Positions 1 through 6,784 of a stretch of 7,519 nt of DNA are shown here, one piece after another; positions within the stretch are counted from its first letter, which is position 1, and the number at the start of each line of letters is the position of its first letter. The stretch spans positions 1 to 7,519 of the forward strand of contig JAFGNG010000020.1 of the NCBI GenBank assembly GCA_016927125.1, read 5' to 3'. The translations under genes were made by a program, and so were the position numbers. The notes under the pieces are model-generated. The model had not been told where the DNA came from, searched no databases, and saw nothing but the letters and a program-made list of their open reading frames with translations. Source of the stretch: Planctomycetota bacterium. GTDB taxonomy: Bacteria; Planctomycetota; SZUA-567; JAFGNG01.

Positions 1-659
1 GCCAGTAGCTTGACTGCCGCGATCAGGGTAGCATGCCCTTTGACCTTTTCCAGGCGGCCGACGCTGGAGAGGATGATGGCATCGCTCGGGATCCCGGCCG
101 CCTTGCGGACGGCAGAGCCTGATACCCGGGGATGAAATTTCTTGGTATCCACCCCGTCGAGGATCAGGCGCACCTTCTTCATCTCGAAGCCGCCCTCCCG
201 ATAGAGCTCCAGGATCCGGCTGCAGGTAACATGCACAAAAGCGGTGCGGCGGTGGATAAAACTATTGAAGTACCCCGCGCGCACCGGGGTCATCAAGCCG
301 CGGGTACGCACCAGACCAATCTGGTTTTCCGGCATCCCCATCAGCGCGAGCGCGGCGGTCCAGTATTCAATGGAATGCCAGGCATGGATAATATTAATCT
401 TTTCCTCGCGGATGCAGGCGCGGATGCGCTTGATATCATTGCATAGCGACCAGGGGCGGAAGCCCCGGCGCAAGCGCAACCCGGCAAGAATCGGGAGCCC
501 CGCTGCCTGGGAACGTTCCATGATCTTCGAGCCCGGGCAGGCGCCGACCATGACCTTGGCGCCGCGATCCGCGCACAAGCGCGCGAGGCGACCAGCCATA
601 TAGCCGGTGCCGCCGCGGCCCTTGATGGAACAGAGGTGAAGGATATTCGGAGATGGCAT
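1..659 (-). CDS. GT4-family glycosyltransferase, N-terminal part (3' end outside window)
   Basis: The open frame runs from the ATG at 657-659 off the left edge. It gives 219 codons, about 60% of a usual GT4 enzyme. The start MPSPNILHLCS leads into the glycine-rich loop GRGGTG (14-19). Further marks are INIIHAWHS (88-96), IGLVRTRGLM (113-122), HVTCSRILELYREGG (143-157), the linker VRLILDGVDTKKFHP (163-177) and LSSVGRLEKVKGH (197-209). In the last, R202 and K207 are the donor-phosphate residues of the second domain. The catalytic E-x7-E lies beyond the window. It is probably a cytoplasmic LPS core glycosyltransferase; donor and acceptor are unknown. AAGGAAG (670-676) lies ten bases upstream and the gap to the msbA-like stop is 20 bases. 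I translated this frame by hand across its full visible length and found no stop or frameshift. Confidence 0.92.
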   Translation of the reverse strand, partial: MPSPNILHLCSIKGRGGTGYMAGRLARLCADRGAKVMVGACPGSKIMERSQAAGLPILAGLRLRRGFRPWSLCNDIKRIRACIREEKINIIHAWHSIEYWTAALALMGMPENQIGLVRTRGLMTPVRAGYFNSFIHRRTAFVHVTCSRILELYREGGFEMKKVRLILDGVDTKKFHPRVSGSAVRKAAGIPSDAIILSSVGRLEKVKGHATLIAAVKLL

Positions 660-669
660 AGGGTTTATT

Positions 670-676
670 CTTCCTT
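670..676 (-). promoter_or_regulatory. Shine-Dalgarno AAGGAAG of the left-edge GT4 gene
   Basis: On the minus strand AAGGAAG lies between the TGA of the msbA-like gene (680-682) and the ATG at 657-659, with ten bases of spacing. It supports the ATG as the start over the later methionine at codon 21, which would remove the glycine-rich loop. Confidence 0.55.
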
Positions 677-679
677 GCG

Positions 680-2503
680 TCAGGTGTCTTTGCCCCAGTC
701 GCCATCGCCTGATTGCATCGCCCAGAGGTTGGCATAGATCCCTCCCTGGGAAAGCAGTTCGTCATGCGTCCCAGCGGCGACGATCCGGCCGTTGCTCAAG
801 ACTACTACCAGGTCCGCGTGGCGGATGGTGGAGAGGCGGTGGGCAATTACCAGGGTGGTGCGATTCTGCATCAGGTGCTCAAGCGCGGTCTGCACCAGGC
901 GTTCATTCTCGGTGTCGAGTGAGCTGGTAGCTTCGTCCAAAATCAGGATCGGCGCGTTCTTGAGGATTGCCCTGGCGATACAGATCCGCTGGCGCTGCCC
1001 CCCGGAGAGCAAGTCCCCGCGTTCACCCGCATTGGTGTCATAGCTTTCTGGCAAGGCAAGAATCTCTTCATGGATAGCAGCGGCGCGGGCGGCATTTATA
1101 ATCTCTTCCTCACCGGCGTCACTGCGCCCATAAGCAATGTTTTCCCGGATGGAGATATTGAAAAGGAAGGGATCCTGGCTCACAATCGCGATGTTGGCGA
1201 GCAGGGACTGCAGCTTGAGTTTACGCAGGTCGTGCCCGTCAACCGTAATGGCTCCTGCCTGGGGATCATGGAAGCGGGCCACGAGATCCACGAGGGTGCT
1301 CTTGCCTGCGCCACTGGGGCCGACCAGCGCCACCCGAGACCCTCTCGGCACAGTGAGATTAATATCTTTCAGAACCGGGGTGTCTTTGACATAAGAAAAA
1401 TTAACCCCCGCCAAGCGAATTTCCTTTTCAAAGCCAGGCATGGCAATGGCATCAGGGGCGTCCTTAACCTCCGGCCGTTCATTAAAGATTTCAAAAACCC
1501 GTTCCGCGGCCGGCAAAGTTTCCTGCACTTCCGAATTGGCCTGGCTGAAATCCTTCGCCGGCATATACATCAACCCCAGGGCGGTGCCGAAGCCCATCAG
1601 CTCGCCGAGGCTCAGGGTGCCGCCTAACTTCCAAATCCCTCCGACATATAGCACCAGCAGCAGGCCGAAGCCCGCCATCAGCTCCACCATCGGGCGAACC
1701 CGCGCCCGGGCGCGCGCGCCCTTCATGCCAATATTAAAGACGCTGCGCATTTCATTTCTAAACCCGGTTTTTTCTTTTTCTTCACAGCCAAAGGCCTTGA
1801 CGGTGCGGATACCGTTCAGGAACTGGAGCAGGATATTGGTGGCGTCCGCCTGCTTTTCAAAGGCGCGCTTGGAGGCTTTTCTCATCTTCCAGGAGAGGCT
1901 GCGCAAAATACCTATGGTTACCGGAACCGCCACCAGGCTCAAGAGCGCCAGTTGCCACTTGAGGATAAAGACATAGATTAACCCGCCCAGGAGGGTGATT
2001 GGACCGGAAATGAGTTGGCAAAAGAGCGTCGCGGTGCGGCTTAACATCCGCATGTCATTGGTGAGGCGCGAGACGATCTCCCCGGTGCGGCTGCGTTGGA
2101 AGTAGCCAAGGTCAAGCGTCAAGAGGTGGGCGGCGACATCATTCTGGGTGTCGATTACAACCTTCCGGCTGAGCCAGGATTGCAGGTACCGGCGAATATA
2201 CTGAAAGAGGCATTTGCCCAAGAGGAGGATACCGCCAGCCAGGATAATCAACCCCAGCGCCTGTTTGGCATCGATGATCCAGAGAGGAAATTTGTCTGCC
2301 AGAATAATCCCGGTTAGCGCCTGCTTGCTGCTGTTGACCAGCATCCAGCCTGGGACATTTCCCTCCAGAACATCGCCGATCGATTTACAGACCACGGCGA
2401 AGCTATTGTGGAAGGCGGAGTAAATCAGCGAAATGATAAAAAACTGTACCAACCGCCAGCGATACTTGCCCAGCAGTCTTAACAGGCGGATCAGCGTTAT
2501 CAT
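680..2503 (-). CDS. msbA: MsbA-like lipid A-core ABC exporter (fused permease and ATPase)
   Basis: A 607-residue half-transporter, close to the 582 aa of E. coli MsbA, with permease first and ATPase second. Segments lie near 16-38, 82-104, 158-180, 182-204, 274-293 and 297-316. GYFQRSRTGEIVSRLTND (133-150) is the first intracellular coupling region. GMKGARARARVRPMVELMA (259-277) aligns with the MsbA GMKSVRASSISDPIIQ region. The ATPase is intact: A-loop Y371, Walker A GPSGAGKST (395-403), Q443, signature LSGGQ (499-503), Walker B ILILD (519-523) with catalytic E524, D-loop SSLD (527-530) and switch H555. It probably flips core-bearing lipid A across the inner membrane. The family also includes other lipid and peptide exporters, so this role leans on context. 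In-frame TAA and TAG lie six and five codons before the ATG, which fixes the start. The segment between TM1 and TM2 is long. Confidence 0.9.
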   Translation of the reverse strand: MITLIRLLRLLGKYRWRLVQFFIISLIYSAFHNSFAVVCKSIGDVLEGNVPGWMLVNSSKQALTGIILADKFPLWIIDAKQALGLIILAGGILLLGKCLFQYIRRYLQSWLSRKVVIDTQNDVAAHLLTLDLGYFQRSRTGEIVSRLTNDMRMLSRTATLFCQLISGPITLLGGLIYVFILKWQLALLSLVAVPVTIGILRSLSWKMRKASKRAFEKQADATNILLQFLNGIRTVKAFGCEEKEKTGFRNEMRSVFNIGMKGARARARVRPMVELMAGFGLLLVLYVGGIWKLGGTLSLGELMGFGTALGLMYMPAKDFSQANSEVQETLPAAERVFEIFNERPEVKDAPDAIAMPGFEKEIRLAGVNFSYVKDTPVLKDINLTVPRGSRVALVGPSGAGKSTLVDLVARFHDPQAGAITVDGHDLRKLKLQSLLANIAIVSQDPFLFNISIRENIAYGRSDAGEEEIINAARAAAIHEEILALPESYDTNAGERGDLLSGGQRQRICIARAILKNAPILILDEATSSLDTENERLVQTALEHLMQNRTTLVIAHRLSTIRHADLVVVLSNGRIVAAGTHDELLSQGGIYANLWAMQSGDGDWGKDT

Positions 2504-2551
2504 AATTTTATTCTTCTATTAAATGATAAAAAAAGTAAAGCTGCGCAGTCC
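2504..2551 (-). other. AT-rich 48-base spacer between the GT2 and msbA-like genes
   Basis: This is the most AT-rich gap in the window. Read on the minus strand it holds the 8-base palindrome CTGCGCAG just after the GT2 stop, then a T7 run (2528-2534), in-frame stops TAA TAG, and a weak A-rich ribosome site AGAAGAA (2511-2517) before the msbA-like ATG. I see no hairpin with a loop, so no intrinsic terminator is called. A promoter cannot be supported. Confidence 0.5.
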
Positions 2552-3322
2552 TTAACCCGGCTGGTTTTGACGCAGCATCCCCCAGAGCTTTGCGTACTTC
2601 ATAAAAACACTGAAGGCCGCCAGTATGCAGAGAATCAACCCGGGGATCCCGTCGCGGAAACCCTGGCGCAAGATGTACATTTTAAAGAACCGGAAGGCTG
2701 GCCTCAAGCACAGGTTGCAGGCCGTCGGCCGCTTGCCGGCGGCGAGGAGATCCTTTGCCGACCAGGTGGTATAGCGGCCGAATTTTTCCAGATACTGTGC
2801 AAAGCTTTCATAAGTGAAATGCAACAGCTTGCTTTCCAAATGCCCGACCTTGCCGGAGGAAACGAGCACGTCCGCATGGACATGCTTGTCTTCGTAGCGG
2901 CTGAGATCCCGTTTGAAGAGACGCAGGCAGTCGTCGCGCTCCCAGCCGCAATGCTTGATGGGAACACCGAAAAAATGATTCTGCCGGTGGATATAATACC
3001 CGTCCTGCTCCGGCTCCGAGGGCGCGGACAGCAGGCTTTTAATCTCCCGTTGCAGCTCCGGAGTGGCGCGCTCATCGGTGTCGATGATCATCACCCATGC
3101 ATGCGTCGCCTGGGGAATGGCCCAGTTTTTCTGGGTCGCGGAGTTGACATATTCGTGCTCGACCACGCGGTCGGTAAATTCCCTGGCGATTTCGCGGGTG
3201 CGGTCGATGGAGCCGGAATCGACCACGAAGATCTCATCCGCGAAGGGCTGCACGCTTGCCAGACAATCCCGCAGGATCGCCTCATTATTATAACATGGCA
3301 CTATCACCGTTAGTTTGCTCAT
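2552..3322 (-). CDS. GT2-family glycosyltransferase, WaaE/KdtX-like LPS core enzyme
   Basis: A 256-residue inverting GT-A glycosyltransferase. The N-terminus MSKLTVIVPCYNNEAILRDC is the standard GT2 opening. Next come EIFVVDSGSIDRT (30-42), the nucleotide-binding block; the metal-binding DTDE (81-84); and KHVHAD (146-151), which matches the VHE-type block seen in the WaaE/KdtX group. In enteric bacteria WaaE adds beta-1,4-glucose to heptose I of the core, so a core sugar transferase acting near the heptosyltransferase product is plausible; the sugar itself cannot be read. A basic, Trp/Phe-rich C-terminal tail (about 205-250), with hydrophobic stretch GLILCILAAFSVF (228-240), probably anchors it to the inner membrane. 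The gene starts 11 bases after the lptG stop. Its ribosome site is weak (AGAAGAT). The family call is firm and the WaaE-like subtype is moderate. Confidence 0.92.
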   Translation of the reverse strand: MSKLTVIVPCYNNEAILRDCLASVQPFADEIFVVDSGSIDRTREIAREFTDRVVEHEYVNSATQKNWAIPQATHAWVMIIDTDERATPELQREIKSLLSAPSEPEQDGYYIHRQNHFFGVPIKHCGWERDDCLRLFKRDLSRYEDKHVHADVLVSSGKVGHLESKLLHFTYESFAQYLEKFGRYTTWSAKDLLAAGKRPTACNLCLRPAFRFFKMYILRQGFRDGIPGLILCILAAFSVFMKYAKLWGMLRQNQPG

Positions 3323-3333
3323 CGGATTATCTT

Positions 3334-4473
3334 CTAGATCCTAGTTCTAAAGTAAGCCCACCCGCCGAAAGCGCCGAAGGTTAAATTCGGCAGCCACGCC
3401 GCCAGGTTCGGGCTGAAGATTTCATCTTCCGCCAGCGACAGGGTCATCTCCAGCAGGGTATAATACCCCGCGCAGATCAGGATCGCGTAGATCACGCTCT
3501 TCACCCGCGCGGCCTGGCTGCCCGGGTTGAGGCGTTCCTGGCGCAACAACAGCGAAATCCCCACCAAGAGGATCGCCACCCCCGCGAACGGGGCCGCGCG
3601 CCGCCGGGCGAGCTCGGTCTGCTTGCCAATGTCGGTGCTGAAGGCAGCGAGATCGCTGCTCTTCATGACCACCATTCCCAGGGTGGCCTGCTCCAGCATC
3701 GCCGGGGTGATCCGGGTGGGGATGTCCTCTACCAGCTCCAGATCCACAAACTCGGCCTCGGTGCAGAGCTGGTGATGGGGATGCAAACCCAGGCGCCAGG
3801 TTTTGTCAACCAGCTTGGCGTCCCCGGCGCTGTAAACCTCGTATTCGCCGGTCTTCCCCATCTGCCAGTCATTCCAGTCCCTGACCTCCAGACGGAAATT
3901 ATACGCTACCTGCCGGGCGGGATCAAAATGTCCCATCATGCAGCTATAGACCTTTTTTTCATCTTCGTCCAACAACAGCACGGTTACCGATTCGCCCCCG
4001 CGCGGTTTCATCTTGATCGAAATGGACTGCGCCTCTCGGGAGAGTGCGGGCAGGAGATCGTCACGGAGAAAAAACACCGCCACCGCCACCACGAAAACGG
4101 TGAGCAGGATCGGGAAAAGTACCCGTTGGATCGAAATCCCGCTGGCGCGGATAGCAGTAAATTCGCGGTTGCTGGACATGGAGGTAACCACGAAGATACC
4201 GGAGAGCATGGAAATAAAAGGAACCATGTACTGAATAAAATACTGCGGCGTCAGGCAAAGATAATATTCGGCAACCAGCCCGATGGTGGCAATGATCCCG
4301 TAGTTCTCCCGGGTGGAGAAATCCACAAATTCATCCACCCGCTGAAAGGCATCGACCACGGCCACCAGCAGGCAGACCGCGCAACTGCATAGCAGGAGAT
4401 AGATCAGAACCGAACTGACCACATACCAGTCGACAATGGGTAAGATCCGCCATTCGGTCTTATGTTCTTCCAC
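3334..4473 (-). CDS. lptG: LPS export ABC transporter permease LptG (YjgP/YjgQ family)
   Basis: A 379-residue inner-membrane protein, partner of LptF in the LptB2FG extractor. Transmembrane segments lie near 17-40, 66-99 and 118-136, then after a periplasmic domain at about 150-255 again near 293-310, 325-345 and 356-375. The coupling helix reads SSNREFTAIRASGIS (100-114), with E104 at the conserved LptB-contact glutamate. The block before TM4, ITPAMLEQATLGMVVMKSSD (255-274), matches the LptG pattern of LTP followed by a short run into the helix, and the N-terminal IVDWYVVS resembles the LptG LDRY start. The start is GTG at 4471-4473: the first in-frame ATG is codon 83, which would delete TM1, and a GGAG lies eight bases upstream. 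The gap to lptF is 15 bases. The F/G assignment rests on gene order and these motifs. Confidence 0.91.
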   Translation of the reverse strand: MEEHKTEWRILPIVDWYVVSSVLIYLLLCSCAVCLLVAVVDAFQRVDEFVDFSTRENYGIIATIGLVAEYYLCLTPQYFIQYMVPFISMLSGIFVVTSMSSNREFTAIRASGISIQRVLFPILLTVFVVAVAVFFLRDDLLPALSREAQSISIKMKPRGGESVTVLLLDEDEKKVYSCMMGHFDPARQVAYNFRLEVRDWNDWQMGKTGEYEVYSAGDAKLVDKTWRLGLHPHHQLCTEAEFVDLELVEDIPTRITPAMLEQATLGMVVMKSSDLAAFSTDIGKQTELARRRAAPFAGVAILLVGISLLLRQERLNPGSQAARVKSVIYAILICAGYYTLLEMTLSLAEDEIFSPNLAAWLPNLTFGAFGGWAYFRTRI

Positions 4474-4481
4474 CGGTTTGA

Positions 4482-4485
4482 CTCC
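4482..4485 (-). promoter_or_regulatory. Shine-Dalgarno GGAG deciding the GTG start of lptG
   Basis: On the minus strand GGAG lies eight bases before GTG (4471-4473) and just after the lptF stop TAG (4489-4491). It supports the GTG as the true lptG start, since no ATG is available before the first transmembrane segment. Confidence 0.65.
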
Positions 4486-4488
4486 GTT

Positions 4489-5727
4489 CTATACGATCCA
4501 GAAATTCCGCCGCCAAAGATAGACGGTAATTCCCAGCAGGATCAGGTTCGGCATCCATAATATCCAGGCCCCATACTCAGACAACGCCCGGCAGAAAATA
4601 AAGAAAATAAAGTACGAGCCAGCCGTGGTGAATCCCATGAGAAACCGGGAGGAGCCGCCGCTGTGCTTTGATAACAGCCCCAGCAGCATGCCGGTGACCG
4701 CAAAGAGCAAACAGGCAAAGCTCAGGCCCAGACGGGAGTGGATTTCTCCCCGGTACTTTCCCATGGACTCCTGGAAATCCTTGTCGATTTCAGCAGAGAT
4801 CTCTCCAAATTTTTCCTGGGAGATCTCCTTCTGTGCCAGCTTTTCTTTGTACATAGCCATTTTATCGGCACGCTCTAGCTGCCGTTCCCGGATCCGCTGG
4901 CGGAGTTTGCTGATCCCCATGCAGCGCGGCGAGTCGGGGCGGATGCGGCTGTCCAGCTTGGTTTTGATCTTCAGTTCATGCTTGAATTCTTCCGACCATA
5001 ACGACAAGACCTTCCCGTTTTCATCATGCAGTTGCATGTTGCAGTCGTCCAGAGAAAGCACAATCGTATTATTGGTATGCCCCTCCGCTTCCACGCTCCG
5101 CACTCCCAGATGGTGGTCCTTGGCGACAAAGCGGGTATTAATCTTGCTGTAGCTTTTGTCCAAAGAGCCGGTGGTGGCCCTGATCTCATCCGAAGAGGGC
5201 GGGGTTTCATAAATTGTCATATCCAGGGCGCGGTTGCCTTCTTCGTTTTCCGGGAACCGGTAGAGGTGGTAGGCGCCCATCCGTACTACCCCGCGCCGGT
5301 CCAGCTTCTGTTCCAGTTGCTGCATCTGCCCGGCGACCAGCCGCTCGCCAATCTTGATGGCAGAGCGGGTCAGGACGGATTCGTTTAAATATAAGGAAGC
5401 GAAGGTGGCAATAATGCCTACTAAAAGCGCCGGCAGTAAAATCCATCCCGGCCGCACGCCCCCCGCAATCGCGGCAGTATACTCATTGTCATTTTTCAGT
5501 TTTCCATAAGCCATAACTGTTCCGGTCAGGATCGTGGGCGGAAGGACATAGCCGGCAATGAAGGGAAAGATCATCGGAATAATGGAGACCATGGTCCAGA
5601 CCCCGACATTCTGCCGCGCCATCTGGAAGAGGAAGAAGGGCAGGATGATAAAGGTATAGACCAGGAAGGGCGACAAGAGGCTCTTGCCCAATTCTTTCAA
5701 AACATAGAGCGGAAGTGTTATGAGCAT
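4489..5727 (-). CDS. lptF: LPS export ABC transporter permease LptF (YjgP/YjgQ family)
   Basis: A 412-residue inner-membrane protein. With LptG and the ATPase LptB it extracts LPS from the outer leaflet of the inner membrane and feeds it to LptC/LptA. The family layout is visible: transmembrane segments near 15-36, 45-75 and 95-115; a periplasmic beta-rich (jellyroll) region around 145-255; then segments near 332-352, 362-382 and 388-406. The cytoplasmic coupling helix follows LPPTILTGTVMAYGKLKNDNEYTAAIAGGV, in which E82 matches the conserved glutamate that contacts LptB. The segment EIHSRLGLSFACLLFAVTGMLLGLL (328-352) is typical of the TM4 entry. The protein is longer than E. coli LptF (about 366 aa) because of a charged, probably helical insertion at about 270-327. 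The gene starts 13 bases after the heptosyltransferase stop and is followed by lptG in the usual F-then-G order, which supports choosing LptF over LptG. Confidence 0.92.
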   Translation of the reverse strand: MLITLPLYVLKELGKSLLSPFLVYTFIILPFFLFQMARQNVGVWTMVSIIPMIFPFIAGYVLPPTILTGTVMAYGKLKNDNEYTAAIAGGVRPGWILLPALLVGIIATFASLYLNESVLTRSAIKIGERLVAGQMQQLEQKLDRRGVVRMGAYHLYRFPENEEGNRALDMTIYETPPSSDEIRATTGSLDKSYSKINTRFVAKDHHLGVRSVEAEGHTNNTIVLSLDDCNMQLHDENGKVLSLWSEEFKHELKIKTKLDSRIRPDSPRCMGISKLRQRIRERQLERADKMAMYKEKLAQKEISQEKFGEISAEIDKDFQESMGKYRGEIHSRLGLSFACLLFAVTGMLLGLLSKHSGGSSRFLMGFTTAGSYFIFFIFCRALSEYGAWILWMPNLILLGITVYLWRRNFWIV

Positions 5728-5734
5728 AATCTAT

Positions 5735-5742
5735 TCCCTCTT
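5735..5742 (-). promoter_or_regulatory. Shine-Dalgarno of lptF overlapping the upstream stop codon
   Basis: Read on the minus strand, TAAGAGGGAATAGATTATG joins the heptosyltransferase stop (TAA, 5741-5743) to the lptF start (5725-5727). The site AAGAGGGA uses the last two bases of the stop, with seven bases between it and the ATG. This arrangement favours translational coupling of the two genes. Confidence 0.65.
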
Positions 5743-6772
5743 ATAACCTCTCCCGGCAAGCGGCTATTACTTCCGCCACCTGGATCTCCTGCATGCAGTG
5801 GCACTTATCTCGCCAGCGTTTCTTCCAGCAGAGGGGGTGGTTTTTGCACCGCCCTTGCAATACTGTATTGCCTTCCCCATAAGGGCCGTTACGCTCCCCG
5901 CTGGTGGGGCCGAAGAGCCCAATGCACTTAACCCCTGCCGCCGCCGCCAGGTGCAGCGGGCCGGTGTCGCAACCAATAAAAAGCCTGGCCTGCGCCAGCA
6001 GGCTCCCGAGCTCCAGCAAATCCGTTTCCGGCGCAATCATACAATTTTTCGGGCTGGATGCCACTATCTCCAAGGCCATTTTTTTTTCAGCATCCCCACC
6101 CCAGGTTATAACTACCTGTTTATCAGTTAGTTGTGATAGTTCTTTTGCCAGGTTTCCAAATCGTTCCAGGGGCCAGCGTTTTGCCGGCCAGCCCGCGCCG
6201 GGATTGATAATGACAAAGTCCCCGGGAGTAAGATTACTGTCGCCAAGGAATTGCGTAACCCTCTCATTTGGTGGCGGTGGGGCGGGAAATTCCGCCCTGT
6301 CAGCGGTAATTCCCAGGGGGTCCAGCAACGCCAGGTTGCGTTCAACCACATGGGTGACGGAGGGGCTTACCAGGGTATTATTCAACAAGGTTGAGATTTC
6401 GCGCCCATCGGGGGAGGCAAAGCCAACTCGCCTGGGCGCGCCTGAAAACCAGGCCGCCAGGGCGCTCTTGCTCAGGCATTGCAGATCCAGGGTGGTCTGG
6501 TACCAGTTCCGCCTGATCTTCTGGAGCAATTTCCAGACCGTCCCCGTGCGCTTTGCAAAGGACCACTCCCGCCAGGCGCGGCGAGGAAGGATCAGGATTT
6601 CGTCAAGATCAGGATTCCCCTTGAGCAAGTCTGCAAAACGGTCTTCCACCAGCCAAGCGATTTCGGCATCCGGCCGGGCCTTCTTCAACGCCCGTACCAC
6701 CGGCAAACCATGGATCACATCGCCGGCAGAGCTCATGCGGATAATCAAGTAACGATCGCCTGGCGCCTTCAT
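5741..6772 (-). CDS. ADP-heptose:LPS heptosyltransferase, GT9 family (WaaC-like)
   Basis: A complete 343-residue protein, normal length for GT9. It would transfer L-glycero-D-manno-heptose from ADP-heptose to the Kdo-lipid A inner core on the cytoplasmic side of the inner membrane. Visible motifs are IRMSSAGDVIHGLP (residues 11-24, with D18 at the position of the catalytic Asp of WaaC); LDLQCLSKSALAAWFSGAPRRVGF (95-118) and HVVERNLALLDPLG (141-154), both closer to WaaC than to WaaF; NPGAGWPAKRWP (190-201, with K198 as the donor-phosphate lysine); and DTGPLHLAAAAG (269-280), the ADP-heptose site. The C-terminus carries C309, C315, C324 and C326. The ATG is chosen because AGGGGAGA lies just upstream and the fold motif begins at once. 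An A9 run lies at codons 229-232. GT9 membership is secure. Heptosyltransferase I versus a related heptosyltransferase is less certain, so no symbol is given. Confidence 0.93.
   Translation of the reverse strand: MKAPGDRYLIIRMSSAGDVIHGLPVVRALKKARPDAEIAWLVEDRFADLLKGNPDLDEILILPRRAWREWSFAKRTGTVWKLLQKIRRNWYQTTLDLQCLSKSALAAWFSGAPRRVGFASPDGREISTLLNNTLVSPSVTHVVERNLALLDPLGITADRAEFPAPPPPNERVTQFLGDSNLTPGDFVIINPGAGWPAKRWPLERFGNLAKELSQLTDKQVVITWGGDAEKKMALEIVASSPKNCMIAPETDLLELGSLLAQARLFIGCDTGPLHLAAAAGVKCIGLFGPTSGERNGPYGEGNTVLQGRCKNHPLCWKKRWRDKCHCMQEIQVAEVIAACRERL
6079..6087 (-). repeat. A9 homopolymer tract within the heptosyltransferase gene
   Basis: Nine T on the plus strand give A9 in the coding strand, reading GAA AAA AAA ATG (codons 229-232, Glu-Lys-Lys-Met). 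It is the longest single-base run I noticed in the window. Such tracts can slip during replication or transcription. Losing one A would read TGG CCT TGG AGA TAG, a stop within five codons, before the ADP-heptose motif at 269-280. Confidence 0.6.
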
Positions 6773-6776
6773 CCCA

Positions 6777-6784
6777 TCTCCCCT
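6777..6784 (-). promoter_or_regulatory. Strong Shine-Dalgarno for the heptosyltransferase gene
   Basis: On the minus strand AGGGGAGA lies just upstream of the ATG at 6770-6772, with five bases between the GGAG core and the start. It fixes the start of the GT9 gene. An out-of-frame ATG at 6775-6777 overlaps the site and is probably not used. Confidence 0.7.

Noticed and set aside
436..765. Minus-strand open frame of 109 codons bridging the msbA-like and left-edge GT4 genes
   Set aside because: It runs out of frame with both real genes, and its Pro/Arg/Gly-rich product is typical of a wrong-frame translation.
1070..1627. Plus-strand open frame of 185 codons opposite the exporter ATPase domain
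   Set aside because: It overlaps the Walker A to linker region of a complete ABC exporter on the minus strand and shows no domain of its own.
2504..2540. Possible promoter with TTTACT as -35 and AAGAAT as -10 before the msbA-like gene
   Set aside because: Only a partial match to consensus in AT-rich DNA, and the -10 would overlap the ribosome site. It is no better than chance.
2528..2548. Possible intrinsic terminator after the GT2 gene (CTGCGCAG followed by a T7 run)
   Set aside because: The palindrome has no loop and cannot form a stable hairpin, so the T run alone does not make a terminator.
2567..3313. Plus-strand open frame of 248 codons lying opposite nearly the whole GT2 gene
   Set aside because: It mirrors a well-supported GT2 gene with all its motifs. 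Its translation shows no recognisable domain or motif, and there is no clear ribosome site. A long open antisense frame is expected from the codon bias of the real gene.
3772..4392. Plus-strand open frame of 206 codons opposite lptG
   Set aside because: The product is His/Gly-rich with no recognised domain, opposite a clear LptG. It is a shadow frame.
5904..6752. Plus-strand open frame of 282 codons opposite the heptosyltransferase gene
   Set aside because: The product is Ser/Arg/Pro-rich without any family motif and lies entirely within the GT9 gene, whose catalytic motifs are intact on the other strand.
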